A DNA stretch of 64,000 nt from Eutreptiella sp. 'Long Island Sound 2002'. Taxonomy: Eukaryota > Euglenozoa > Euglenophyceae > Eutreptiales > Eutreptiaceae. Location: the NCBI GenBank assembly GCA_964036045.1, contig OZ038385.1:24636853-24700852 (forward strand), written 5' to 3'. The translations under genes were made by a program, and so were the position numbers. The stretch's first letter is position 1. Each line of letters opens with the position of its first letter. A model generated the notes under the pieces. That model was not told the DNA's origin, ran no database searches, and saw only the letters and a list, made by a program, of their open reading frames with translations. Positions 1 to 9,197 of this stretch are shown piece by piece.

Positions 1-26
1 GTAAAGGAGGGGGTAACATCCGTGCC

Positions 27-586
27 ATGAGTGAGGTTGAACCGGAAACCGGTGCACCCCCACTCTTCTACTGTAAACCTGTCAAAGACAAGGGAGGACC
101 CTGTCATGCCCCTGACTGCGATCATTGCAGTGGTTGTGTGCTGCAACTGAAAAGACAGCAGCACACTAAAGATGAGAAAACAGTGACCCATCAGGATCAT
201 TTCAGCTGTACCATCACCTGTGGGTACTGTGGCAAACGTCGTCATTGCGAGGACGAATGTCACATCAAAAAACGTGAGAGTGACAACACAAACGGCAGGA
301 GGCTGAACACCAGAAAGCCCAAACACCCACCAGAACTCCCCGGAATGGGGACAAGGGTGGTAAAGGAGCAGGCAAGAGGGGTGGCAAGGGTGGAAATCCC
401 AAGCCCCAGAGGCGCTCATCAGCGCCCACTACTTCTCCCTCTCCTGCCGAAGCTGACCCCAAGAAATGCCCACAGGGGGATAACGCCTCCCCTAAGGGGT
501 CTAACTCCAAGAAGAGGTGACTGGCCTGGATGGCAAAGTCTCTCATGGCTGCAGGGTTTGATGTGAAATTCCTTGCGGAGGAGTAG
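27..586 (+). pseudogene. Gy1 gag C-terminus: Cys/His cluster, zinc knuckle and basic tail
   Basis: This is the nucleocapsid end of Gag, which binds and packages the element RNA. The ORF opened at 27 shows a Cys/His cluster around CHAPDCDHCSGC and then a CCHC zinc knuckle (CGYCGKRRHCEDEC, spacing 2-4-4). Gy3 has the same pair of motifs at 52600-52800, so the upstream Cys cluster is a family trait. After about position 345 the coding frame shifts: a Gly/Lys-rich basic tail (DKGGKGAGKRGGKGG) runs in the frame that ends at 584-586. That tail contains a TGA at 517-519, probably a mutated Arg codon. The final eight codons before TAG align with the end of Gy3 gag. Confidence 0.75.
584..586 (+). other. 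In-frame TAG between Gy1 gag and protease, candidate readthrough stop
   Basis: The codons read GCG GAG GAG TAG GGG GAC GGC, with the protease frame continuing directly. Gy3 has a stop (TGA CGG GGA) at the homologous codon, eight residues after a shared Gly-Phe and about 25 residues before the LD(T/P)GAT motif. Conservation of position with different stop codons argues for function. Gammaretroviruses such as murine leukaemia virus use readthrough of a UAG followed by G at the same gag-pro junction. Confidence 0.55.
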
Positions 587-1250
587 GGGGACGGCTCTGA
601 AGAGGAGGACTTGGTTTTCTGGATCCTCATGAAAATCAGGGATCACGTTTTTCGTGCAGTGCTTGACACCGGCGCAACACTCTCTATAGTGGCCCGGCGG
701 CTGCTAAAGACTTTCAAGAAAACTAAGACAATGGCAATAAGAGTAGGGGATGGGTGTACCATCCATTCCTTGGGGGTCGTCGATTTGTCTATTTGTCTTG
801 GCGACGAAACTGTGACGCAACACTGCAGAGTGTTGGACACTGACGCCTTTGACATCGTCATTGGCACCGACGTCCTGCGAGGGAACCCCCAGGTAAAAAT
901 GTTGTCTCTCCAACGCCCCTATTCTCTACATTGCAACTTTGGCAGTGGGCTCTTCTCCGTACCTTTGGAGCTGTCAGGACGAAAAGAGCCTGGGCTGCGC
1001 TACGCAGCAAAGACTAACTATCGTACTGAGAACTACCAACTGGCCCATCACGTTCTTGAAAAGGGACAGGCGGCCCTGCGGGTATCCCTGGATGTGATCC
1101 AGGTTGATTTGTTCGCGAACCAACAACAGCACATCATGCAGTTGTATTGCTCGAAACATATGAATAAGGCTTTCCGTTTCTTCAGGAAAGCAATGGGCCC
1201 AGTTGTTTATGTAAAGTCCACATGGGTTTGGACTTCTGCTACCGACCAAC
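587..1250 (+). pseudogene. Gy1 aspartic protease and first half of the methyltransferase-like domain
   Basis: The retropepsin-like active site LDTGAT is at about 661-678, followed by a beta-rich segment containing TDVLRG, typical of retroviral-type proteases that mature the polyprotein. From about 1099 the protein reads QVDLFANQQQHIMQLYCSK, the start of a domain like that found in DIRS-type elements. It is cut at 1250 by Gy2. The reading frame drifts between about 1170 and 1250: the frame that joins to the right-hand half (LDFCYRP then AYANPPF) is not the one that carries the protease. No ATG is needed here because the product would be part of a Gag-Pol readthrough protein. Confidence 0.7.
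1246..1250. repeat. Target-site duplication of Gy2, left copy (CCAAC)
   Basis: CCAAC here pairs with CCAGC at 26435-26439, one transition apart. The five-base length is usual for Ty3/gypsy integrases. The assignment also fits the rejoined Gy1 reading. Confidence 0.6.
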
Positions 1251-2338
1251 AATTCGCCCTCAAGGTGACTTGAACTGAGTGAATCTTCCATTTTTCCCAA
1301 TTTCCAACCAACCAAATTTCCAACCAATAAAACCAGCAGAGATTTCCAAGCTCACAACCCACTCAAGTCCCTCAGAGCACGGCAATGACAAAAACAATTC
1401 CAACTGAAAGCCCACTGACGAAATGACCCAACAATCCAATACGGTCCAACAATGATCCAACCAAAAGGTCACCAATGGTCCACAAAAACCCACAAATGAG
1501 CCAATACGGGTCCAAGACGGGTCCACTAGTCCACACGGGACGAGCACGGGTCCAAAGAGCGTCCAAACGGGCACAATGTAGGTCCACCCTTGAGAAAAGA
1601 AAAAGAATTCACAAGTGCGGGTAAGACTCAACGTACTCTTCCGGTCAGACCACACGCAATGCAAGGACGTAGAGTTCATGGGCACGGGCATTATCGTATG
1701 GACTTGAGTCATGCATGCAAAAGTGTAAACCAAAATTCACACTACTTCTACCCGTCGACATGGATGATCTCACCGGGGGTGGAGGAGAGGAAAGAAATGA
1801 TCGACACCACCGTTGGGCCATCCCCAAAGAGCAAATGAGTCACACTTGAGGCTCCGGACGCCTTGACGACACCAACATGAGGGAAGGAAGTGCACATGCA
1901 CATACATGGTCACATGGGGCATGTAAACGCACCAACAAAGGCACCAAACCATGACCCGGTTAGCTCTTAGGATCAACAACTAATCTAAACCAAATTAGCA
2001 AATGAGCAATACACCATTGATATGGAGATCCACCTCTTGGCAACGAAGCACACAATAGGCCAATGGCCTCCCGGGCTACTCATGGGACCTAACCTCCACC
2101 CAAAGAGAGCACGTGCATGGAGAGATGATCCCACCCAAAAAGAGCACGTGCATGGAGAGTTGGTCTCATCCCGGAGAGCCAGAGAGAGTACATGCATCGC
2201 CTAACCATGCCCGAGAAGAGATATTCCCCAACCAAATCCCTTGAGAGAGATTGACCTATCAACCATGAGAGAGGGCATGCATGGGGAGAGAGTTTCGCCT
2301 AGCTTTGACCCAACAGAACATGCTTGCACTTGGCGAGA

Positions 2339-2426
2339 GAGTGGCAAAAGCTCGACCAATGCCTATCCGTGAGTATAATCATAAGACGGCAAAACCAGGG
2401 CATGTCTTAAGTGGATAACTACCAAG
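2339..2426. repeat. 88-bp target duplication of the LINE-like element, left copy
   Basis: This segment, GAGTGGCAAAAGCTCGACC to ACTACCAAG, is repeated at 8137-8224 with the same length and about five substitutions. In the 5' LTR of Gy2 (about 25391-25478) the sequence is present once. Very long duplications are typical of staggered nicking by non-LTR retrotransposons. Confidence 0.85.
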
Positions 2427-2926
2427 GTAGGTAGGTAGGTCGACTCAGGACTGGGGTTCCCCTGCTGGGGGGTCTTACAAAGGGGTTTTTGCTCACCCAC
2501 CCACGGCCCTACTGCACGTGCTCCCACAAAGCGGCTCCCCCACATGGGGGAAGGGCGCGGTTGCCGCAAGCAGTACCCTACAGCGGGTTCTGCCCAGAGA
2601 GGTAACCCATGTTCGACCGAAGTCTCACATTCCTCTCCTTCGGGCGGATGATACGTGGGGGAGGGTCCCATCGCACATCGTCATCAACCTCCGGATTCTG
2701 GGACCCAGGGGCCGGGAGCCAGGCCAAAGGCCCTGTCCTGCAGGCACCCCCACCTGGGTTGGTTTTCAGTAGGCGTGAGGCGACTTGAAGAAGCACGTGC
2801 TACAGGACTCGCATGCCGTGGCGCACACTCACGCCTCCTGACTTGGTCGAGCTTGCGCTCTCCCGGGGGGCCTGGGGTTCGAAGTAGGTCGTCGTGGTTG
2901 GTTGGTCGGTCGTTTAACAGTTCGGC

Positions 2927-4050
2927 GTAGTTTGTTGACGTTGGTTGGTCGGTTGCGTGATGGTAGAGGCACGGTTTTGTTCGTGGATATTGTTATCGGC
3001 GGGCGTGGCGCACCACGGTGTCGCCAACCCGTTGGACGCCGTTCCTGTTTCGACCCGTGCACGCCTGGCTGGTTTGGTGTTGGCCGGCTTGCGTGTGGTC
3101 TGTTTTCAGTCAAGTGGCGGCTGCAGCTGCGGTGTGGTTGGTACGCGGTTGTCTTGGCCGTCTCACGGTCGTCTTGGTTTGTGTGGGTTCCGTCGCGCTT
3201 CTGCCGGTGGTCGTATCGCCGAATGTTGTTTGTGCAGCCGGCACGTCCTTGTCGGTGCTGGCTAGTTGCGTCTTGGTTGGTCCAAGTGTAGCGTAGTGTA
3301 GTTTGTCAACGTTGGTTGGCCGCATTCGTACTGGTAGAGTTGCGGTGTTCTGTTGCGTTTCGTGGGTATGGTCGTCGGCGGGCGTGGCGCACCACAGTGC
3401 CGCCATCCAGTTGGACGCCGTTCCCGTTTCGACCCGTGCACGCCTGGCTGGTTTGGTGTTGGCCGGCTTGCGTGTAGTCTGTTTACGGTCATGTGGCGGC
3501 TGCAGCTGCGGTGTGGTTGGTGCGCGGTTGTGGTGGCCGCCTCACCGTCGGCTAGATTCGCGTGGGTTCCGTCGCGCTGCTGCCGGTGGTCTTATCGTCA
3601 AATCCTGTCTGTGTAGCCGGCACATCCGTGTCGGTGCTGGTTAGTTACGTCTGGGTTTGTGCAAGTGTAGTGTAGTGTAGTTTATTAACGTTGGTTGGTC
3701 GTGTTCGTAGTGGTAGAGTTACGGTGTTCTGCTGTGCTTGTGGGCATGGTGGTCGGCGTGCATGGCACACCACGCCGTGGCCAGCCCGTTGGACGCCGTT
3801 TCCGTATCCACCCATGCATGTCCGGCCAGTTTGGTGTTGGCCGGCGTGCATGTGGTCTGTGTATGGTCACGGCGTGGTCGCTGCAGTGGTTTTGTTGGTG
3901 CGCGGTCGTGTTAGCCGCATCTTGGTTGGTTTGTTCGGCATTGGTTCCTTGGCGCTGCAGCGGGCGCTTGCGCAGTCGGATCTTTTGCGCGTAGGTGCCC
4001 TGCTTGTTTCGGTGTTGGTTGGTGCCAGTTGTGTGGGGCAGGCGCGGTAC
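2927..4050. repeat. Three tandem repeats of about 371-379 bp
   Basis: Units begin at 2927, 3298 and 3677 with GTAGTTTGTTGACGTTGG or a close variant, giving periods of 371 and 379 bp. A shared landmark is TTGGACGCCGTT in the first third of each unit. The third unit fades into unique sequence after about 4050. The units lie in the presumed 3' UTR of the minus-strand LINE-like element. Open frames here are by-products of high GC and I call none of them. Confidence 0.85.
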
Positions 4051-4059
4051 GTTTTTACT

Positions 4060-4828
4060 GTGCGCCGTCCCCCCACCGTGGGGGAGAAAAGTAAAGATAA
4101 GTGATTTGACCGCTGTAAAAAGTTTTTCAAACTCGGTGCCATTTTCTCTGCCCGGCCCTGGCAGCGTTACATGCACAACCCATGATCTGGTACCTCGCGG
4201 TGCTCTGTGGCCATTCTTCCAGCTTCGCCTGTGCCATTCATATGTACACGCCCCGTTGGTGGCAAAGCCCCGTCGGTCCCCCTTGGTGCGTCCCCGTGCT
4301 CCCCATGGGAGCCCCAGGGTGCTGTTCCGGCTCGGTAGTGTGGTGCTCGTGCTCGTGTCTGCCTGCCTGCCGTGCGCCGTATCGTGCCGTGTTTCGCCGG
4401 TCATGTGGCTGGCGTGCCTGTGCCGCAGTGCTGAGTATGGCGGTTAGGATGGTTAGGGCGGCTCGGCTCGTGCTTTGGTGCCGGGACGTTCCGTCCGGCG
4501 TGGTAGGCTGGGCTCGGCGTAACACATCCGTGCCTGCTGGCAGGGGGTCGGCGTGGCCCTGTGTGGCGAGCCTGTGGTCCCTTGCGTGCCCCGGCCGGGG
4601 TTCGAGAGGATAGGAATACCGGGCAGCGTTGCAGCCCCCCTCTCGCTTCTTGAAGCTGTTAGCTTTCTGCGGGGAGTGTGTCCCTCTCACCATTCTCGCA
4701 GGTTATATGTGCCGAATCCCCCCCAGCGTCCCAGGCCTTTAACTTTCCCGGAGGAGGTGTGCGCTGGTCCCCGCGGTACATGTATCCCTTGATTCTCGCC
4801 TTGGAAGGTAACATTCTGGACGATTGTT
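4060..4828. other. GC-rich stretch without a recognisable gene
   Basis: Open frames occur on both strands because stops are rare at this GC content, but none shows a domain or motif. It is probably untranslated sequence of the LINE-like element. Confidence 0.5.
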
Positions 4829-6350
4829 TGATAACATTCCCGTGGTCATCGGCCCGGCCGTGGGTGCCGCGTGTTTGGCTGGCCCCTTTGCCCGGCCCCT
4901 TGAGTTACTCCTTGCGGATCCGGTTCGCGGGAGAGGAGGGTTAGGTGGAAGGACGGGTCCGGGTTTGGCGCCGCCCCTTTCTCTGTTGCAGGCGGGTTGC
5001 GGGGGTCCGGGAAGCGTGGCCCCCGCCCGGGGGATGTAGGAGGAAGTCGTTGGGTTTTTGTTCGTGTTCGACACCACCGGCTGCTAAGGCTAGGCTCTAC
5101 TCTTTGGGTGTCCGTTGCACGTGCCGGGCAGGTTGACGTCGTTCCCGCCGGTGTGCCCGACCGACAGGCGTCGCTGGAGTGTGTTGGGCGGCCGCGCGTC
5201 GTTGGGTTGTACGAGGGGGTCCTTTTGGGCGAGGTTGGCTCGCCCGGGGTCGTCGTAGTTTATGGCCGATTCCGCAGCCGTTGGTGTGACGTCCATCGCC
5301 AGGTCCTCCGGTGGGAGAAGGTGATCCCGCGGCCGCCGTGTCGTCTCCTCCCTTGCGCATGGCCGGTGCGGGACTCGCGTCGCGCGTGTGTGGCGGTGCG
5401 TCGTCGATGCAGGTCCTGTGGTCCGCTGCGCCTCAGGGCCCTGGGGGGTTTCCCACACGTCGCACAAGGAAGCTGCGGAGGGCACTGAAGATTTCGTGCA
5501 CAAGGGCGGCGTGTGCCGCCTGGGCCTCTGTCTCAGTGCGAATGGCGGGCTGCAGTTGCTCGCCCAGCGCCAGCGCCCGGATCTGGTGGATCGCGGTGTT
5601 CGATTACATTACCGTGGTCATCGGCCCGGCCGTGGGTCCCGCGTGTTTGGCTGGCCCCTTTGCCCGGCCCCTCGAGGATCCGGTTCGCGGGAGAGGAGGG
5701 TCAGGTCGAACGACGGGTCCCAGTTTGGCGCCGCCCCTTTCTCTGTTGCAGGCGGGTCGCGGGGGTCCGGGAAGCGTGGCCCCCGCCCGGGGGATGTGGG
5801 AGGAGGTCGTTGGGCTTTTGTTCGTATTCGACACCACGGGCTGCTAAGGCTAGCCTCTACTCTTTGGGTGTCCGTTGCACGTGCCGGGCAGGTTGACGTC
5901 TTCCCCGCTGGTGTGCCCGACAACAGGTGTTGCTGGACTGTGTTGCGTGGCCGCGCGTTGTTGGGTTGTACGAGGGGGTCCTTTTGGGCGAGGTTGGCTC
6001 GCCCGGGGTCGTCGTGGTTTATGGCCGATTCCGCAGCCGTTGGTGTGACGTCCATCGCCTGGCCCTCTGGTGGGAGGAGGTGATCCCGCGGCCGCCGTGT
6101 CTTTTCCTCCCTTGCGCATGGCCGGTGCGGGACTCGCGTCGCGCGTGTGCGGCGGTGCGTCGTCGCTGCAGGTCCTGCGGCCCGCTGCGGCTCAGGGCCC
6201 TGGGGGGTTTCCCACGCGTCCCACAAGGGCGCTGCGGAGGGCACTGAAGATTTCGTGCACAAGGGCGGCGTGTGCCGCCTGGGCCTCTGTCTCAGTGCGA
6301 ATGGCGGGCTGCAGTTGCTCGCCCAGCGCCAGCGCCCGGATCTCGTGGAT
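4829..6350. repeat. Tandem duplication of about 770 bp
   Basis: Sequence from about 4833 (CGTGGTCATCGGCCCGGCC) repeats from about 5607 with some substitutions and a 20-base indel (GAGTTACTCCTTGCG region only in the first unit). The shared part includes the 3' end of the Ulp1-like ORF (6192-6349 and its copy near 5430-5590), so the first unit carries a truncated duplicate of that coding end. Confidence 0.8.
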
Positions 6351-7184
6351 CGCGAAGACGGGGCACAGGTGGGGCGCAGTGGGGGTCTCTGCCGTCCGTT
6401 CCGGGATGGTTTCCAACTGCTGCCGGCCGTCGTGGTAGAACCTCCACGTCGCTGACCATACGCTGGTGTGTGGCCAGCGGCGCTGCGCCCACCGCCAGAG
6501 GCAGTAGAGGGCATGGCCTGGGTGCCAGGTGCCGGCCGTCCCCGACGTGATGGCCGTCAGGGGGTCCAGGGGCTGGCCTGGGAGCAGGGGGGTGGGGCTG
6601 TCTGGCAGGGCCGTGGTCGCCGGGAGCATGGAGTCGACGGCCTCCAAGCTCCAGTGGCTCTCCTGCGGGTGCGGGATGATCCGCACTTGGTAGTAGTGGC
6701 CATTCTCCAACACGATCATGGCGATGGTGCTGGGGTCACGTTCGCGCGGCGGGGGCGCCGCGCGCGCCGTCTCCAGGTAGCGTGCCGCCAGGCTCGTGAG
6801 GTTGCGCCCCCTGTCACGGGCGGTCCCGCTTTCCCATGCCGCCAGGCCTTCGTACGGTGGGATGCGGAGGGTTTCGGGCCTCGGTGGCGGGGCGGCCCGC
6901 TCCCGGCCCCCGGTGCTGGGCGCGGGCCTGGGGTCCGTCGGCGGTGCTATGAGCGTGTGTACCCAGCCCAGGTGTGGGACCCACACGCCCCCCTGGGCTG
7001 GTTGGTGGGTGTTGAACCACCAGATCCACGCTTCAACAAGGTCGTCTGAGACCTGTTCCCCGGGGGTGACAAGGGCCTGGAGCTGCCGCACCAAGACTTC
7101 GGTTTTTACGGCGTGTGGCAGGGGGACCACGGCGAAGAGCCTGTTCGGGTTGACGTCACGGAGGTGTTCCCGGAGGGCTGCCAC
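6192..7184 (-). CDS. Ulp1-like (C48) cysteine protease ORF
   Basis: This 330-residue open frame is the only ORF in the LINE-like element with recognisable protein features. It has a Trp-rich segment (EAWIWWFNTHQP, residues 51-62) and VWVPHLGW (67-74), then MIVLENGHYY (156-165) and ESHWSLEAVDSM (175-186). The last resembles the His-Trp...Asp-Ser core of Ulp1/SUMO-protease-type C48 peptidases, with His177 and Asp184 as candidate catalytic residues and Cys228 (HALYCLW) as a possible nucleophile. Such proteases are found in NeSL/Utopia-type LINEs and some DNA transposons, where they may process the polyprotein or act on SUMO-like modifiers. The annotated start is the first ATG in frame; the true protein could begin upstream and be part of a longer polyprotein. 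The end runs into the duplicated block. Confidence 0.5.
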   Translation of the reverse strand: MAALREHLRDVNPNRLFAVVPLPHAVKTEVLVRQLQALVTPGEQVSDDLVEAWIWWFNTHQPAQGGVWVPHLGWVHTLIAPPTDPRPAPSTGGRERAAPPPRPETLRIPPYEGLAAWESGTARDRGRNLTSLAARYLETARAAPPPRERDPSTIAMIVLENGHYYQVRIIPHPQESHWSLEAVDSMLPATTALPDSPTPLLPGQPLDPLTAITSGTAGTWHPGHALYCLWRWAQRRWPHTSVWSATWRFYHDGRQQLETIPERTAETPTAPHLCPVFAIHEIRALALGEQLQPAIRTETEAQAAHAALVHEIFSALRSALVGRVGNPPGP

Positions 7185-7274
7185 CAGCTCGCTCGAGGGT
7201 GTGGAAGCGTGGATGCCGTGGAGCGCTCTCAGTTCCGCTTCGTCGAAGGGACCCGTGCCCCTTTGCTGCGGTGG

Positions 7275-8136
7275 CTAGGGGGGTGGGGGGGGCATGGTCA
7301 CCCGTTGCTGGTCCAGCGCGGCGCTAGTCGGGGAGGGGTGCCGTGAGGTGGTGCCAGGATGTCCCCCAGGCACGTACTCCGTGGAGGGCTCCTGTTGCTG
7401 GGGCACCGAGCAGGTCGTGGCAGCGGGCAGTGGGCTTGCGGACTCCTGAGGGCCGGAGGTCCCTGCCATTTCTGCGTCCGCCCTTGGGCCGCTCGCGTCG
7501 TGCCCCGGTTGTTGCGATGTGCCCTCCGTGCCTTGACAGTTTGGGGGCTGTTGGGGGGGGCTGTCCCCCCGCTCCTTGCGCAGGCCTTGGGTCGGCCGCA
7601 GGCTCCCTTGGTTGCTTGTCCGCGGCGTGTGGTCCCCCCGACAGCGAGTTGGCCGCTGACCCTGGGAGGGAGGCGGCGGATGAGCTGGATGCTCCGTCCG
7701 CCGCCTGGGGGGGGTCCGCGTGAAGCGCTGCCTGCCGCTCGCGCTCGACTGGCGTGAGAATGGTGGGGATGTGCGCCCGTTTGGTGCGGGGCCTTTTGGA
7801 CCGGCGTCGGGGATCGCTGGTAGATGATGTCCGCTGGGCGTGGGGGTCGCAGGGGCCCCCGTGGTCCCTGTCCACACCCTCATGGAAGACGACTCGCTGC
7901 GCCGCAGGAGGCAGCGTGCGGCTGCAGCGACGGGATCGGCCAGGGTTCCTTGTCTCTTGGCGTTGTTCCGGCAAGCCGCCTTGCATCCCCGAGGTGTGAG
8001 GACTGCCCGAGCCCCTCTGCGGGGCGAACGGTCGCAGGGGGCTTCTGTATGTGCTAGAGGGGGAACCCATCCCGGGTGGTGGCCTCCGTGGGCGTTCCGG
8101 GGAGTTACGGCGCGCCGCCTGCCTGTGAGGCTCCGG
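7275..8136 (-). other. Proline/arginine-rich open frame upstream of the protease
   Basis: The frame is open to 8201, past the insertion boundary at 8136, so its start is not defined. The product would be low-complexity, rich in Pro, Arg, Ser and Gly, with no motif I recognise. It may be a LINE ORF fragment or simply a GC-rich open frame. Confidence 0.2.
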
Positions 8137-8224
8137 GAGTGGCGAAAGCTTGACCAATGCCTATCCGTGAGTCTAATCATAAGACGGCAAAACCACGGCA
8201 TGTCTTAAATGGATAACTACCAAG
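8137..8224. repeat. 88-bp target duplication of the LINE-like element, right copy
   Basis: Same length as 2339-2426 with about five differences. After it the Gy2 LTR sequence resumes with CCACGGGCACTTG exactly as in the other LTR. Confidence 0.85.
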
Positions 8225-9187
8225 CCACGGGCACTTGAAAAAAAATGAAAGAGCCCAAGAGTCTCAAAGGATGAAAGACAACGGTCACATGGCATTAAAT
8301 GCTCAATTTACCTCTTGAGGAGTATGATGTATTTGGAGAGAGCCGGAGAGTGAGGGAAGGCACCAAATCCACCTTGGGGAGAGGAGACACTACATGTTCA
8401 CCTTGACCATGGAATCATGGGCACCAGCAAGTTTGAGTCACACCATGAAGACACAAATGAACCATGCATGAATGACAAATGCAATGTCAACTCTTAGAAT
8501 GAATGAATGAGCCTCAAAACCAAATATGGTGTGGCACCCAAACGGAATCCAATTGCAAGGCAACAACCAATGTATCCCATGACCAATGGTGCGCCTGCCT
8601 ATGCTCCCCTTGGTCTCACCTCTCGTCCCCTTTGGAAGACACCCCATGTGACGTGGTAGGTTTTGCCGTGACTACTAGTACCACCATAGCAGAGATAAGG
8701 ACGGCCTTGGTTTCCAAAGGTACTTCCTCAGCACTTGTCCACAGAAGCGATCAACGTACATACTATGGCTGTCATATAGTCTTCCTCTGGTTGGATAAGT
8801 GATTCCAAATTCCACATGGTAGATCCAACACTATTAGCACCAAACTGGAAGGGTATTCGATAGGGTGGCCTGCATTACGGCGCGACCAAAGAGGGCGCGC
8901 GCACACACAGCAGCAGCCAATCAACGAATCGGAAATCCAAATAATGTTAGAACAAATGCTGGCCAACCGCAGAATTGAAAAAAATCAATGCAGCATAAAA
9001 AATGCAAAGACACAACTGAAATCTGCAGTCGGAATTCATTCTGGGATCGAAATCTGGGATTGGAATCAAATGCTGAGATCGGATAATAACTTACACCTGA
9101 AATGGCACGCAAGAAGCAACATGAGTGTGCAAAGGAGAAATAGGCAACAAACATGGATTCTGACATGGCTATGCCCCAAGTTTTACA

Positions 9188-9197
9188 CCCTCCTCCC
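9188..9197 (-). other. Gy2 polypurine tract
   Basis: On the minus strand GGGAGGAGGG lies immediately before the LTR start TGTAAAAC. This is the expected primer for plus-strand DNA synthesis and fixes the inner edge of the 3' LTR. Confidence 0.8.

Larger units (their letters stand above)
1..1250 (+). mobile_element. Gy1, left part of a Ty3/gypsy-type LTR retrotransposon
   Basis: This is the end of gag and the start of pol of a gypsy-type element whose 5' LTR lies outside the window. It is cut at 1250 by the oppositely oriented element Gy2 and resumes at 26440. Removing Gy2 joins ...TACCGACCA to GCGTATGCTAACCC and gives a continuous reading through the NPPF motif of the same domain, matching the uninterrupted homologue in Gy3. 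Gy1 and Gy3 are the same family in opposite orientation. The fragment carries frameshifts and in-frame stops, so it is inactive. Confidence 0.85.
2427..8136 (-). mobile_element. GC-rich LINE-like retroelement, probably truncated or internally deleted
   Basis: This 5.7-kb insertion in the Gy2 3' LTR is bounded by an 88-bp duplication. On the minus strand it ends in a short (CCTA)n tract (2427-2440), as many non-LTR retrotransposons end in microsatellite tails. It is much richer in G+C than its surroundings. It contains a Ulp1-like protease ORF, a proline-rich ORF upstream of that, a local duplication, and three tandem repeats in the presumed 3' UTR. I could not find a reverse transcriptase, so it may be a non-autonomous or deleted copy. 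Ulp1-type proteases occur in NeSL/Utopia-type LINEs but also in several DNA transposons, so class assignment rests mainly on the tail and target duplication. Confidence 0.6.
1251..9187 (-). repeat. Gy2 3' LTR, split by the LINE-like insertion
   Basis: Segments 1251-2426 and 8225-9187 match 20285-21248 plus 25290-26434, the 5' LTR. Shared landmarks include AGGTGACTTGAAC near the low-coordinate end and CATGGCTATGCCCCAA near the other. The minus-strand start TGTAAAAC at 9187 follows directly on a polypurine tract, which identifies this copy as the 3' LTR. Confidence 0.85.

Noticed and set aside
1251-2245. Segments 1251-2245 and 20285-21248 as a simple dispersed duplication
   Set aside because: The matching far halves at 8225-9187 and 25290-26434, the polypurine tract and the primer-binding site show that they are parts of one LTR pair.
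2427-2440. The (TAGG)n/(CCTA)n tract as an interstitial telomere repeat
   Set aside because: It is only three to four units of a 4-bp motif and sits exactly at the element end, which fits a LINE tail.
5618-6514. 298-codon minus-strand frame in the GC-rich element
   Set aside because: It overlaps the Ulp1-like frame in another phase and is Pro/Arg/Ala-rich without motifs, as expected of a shadow frame at high GC.
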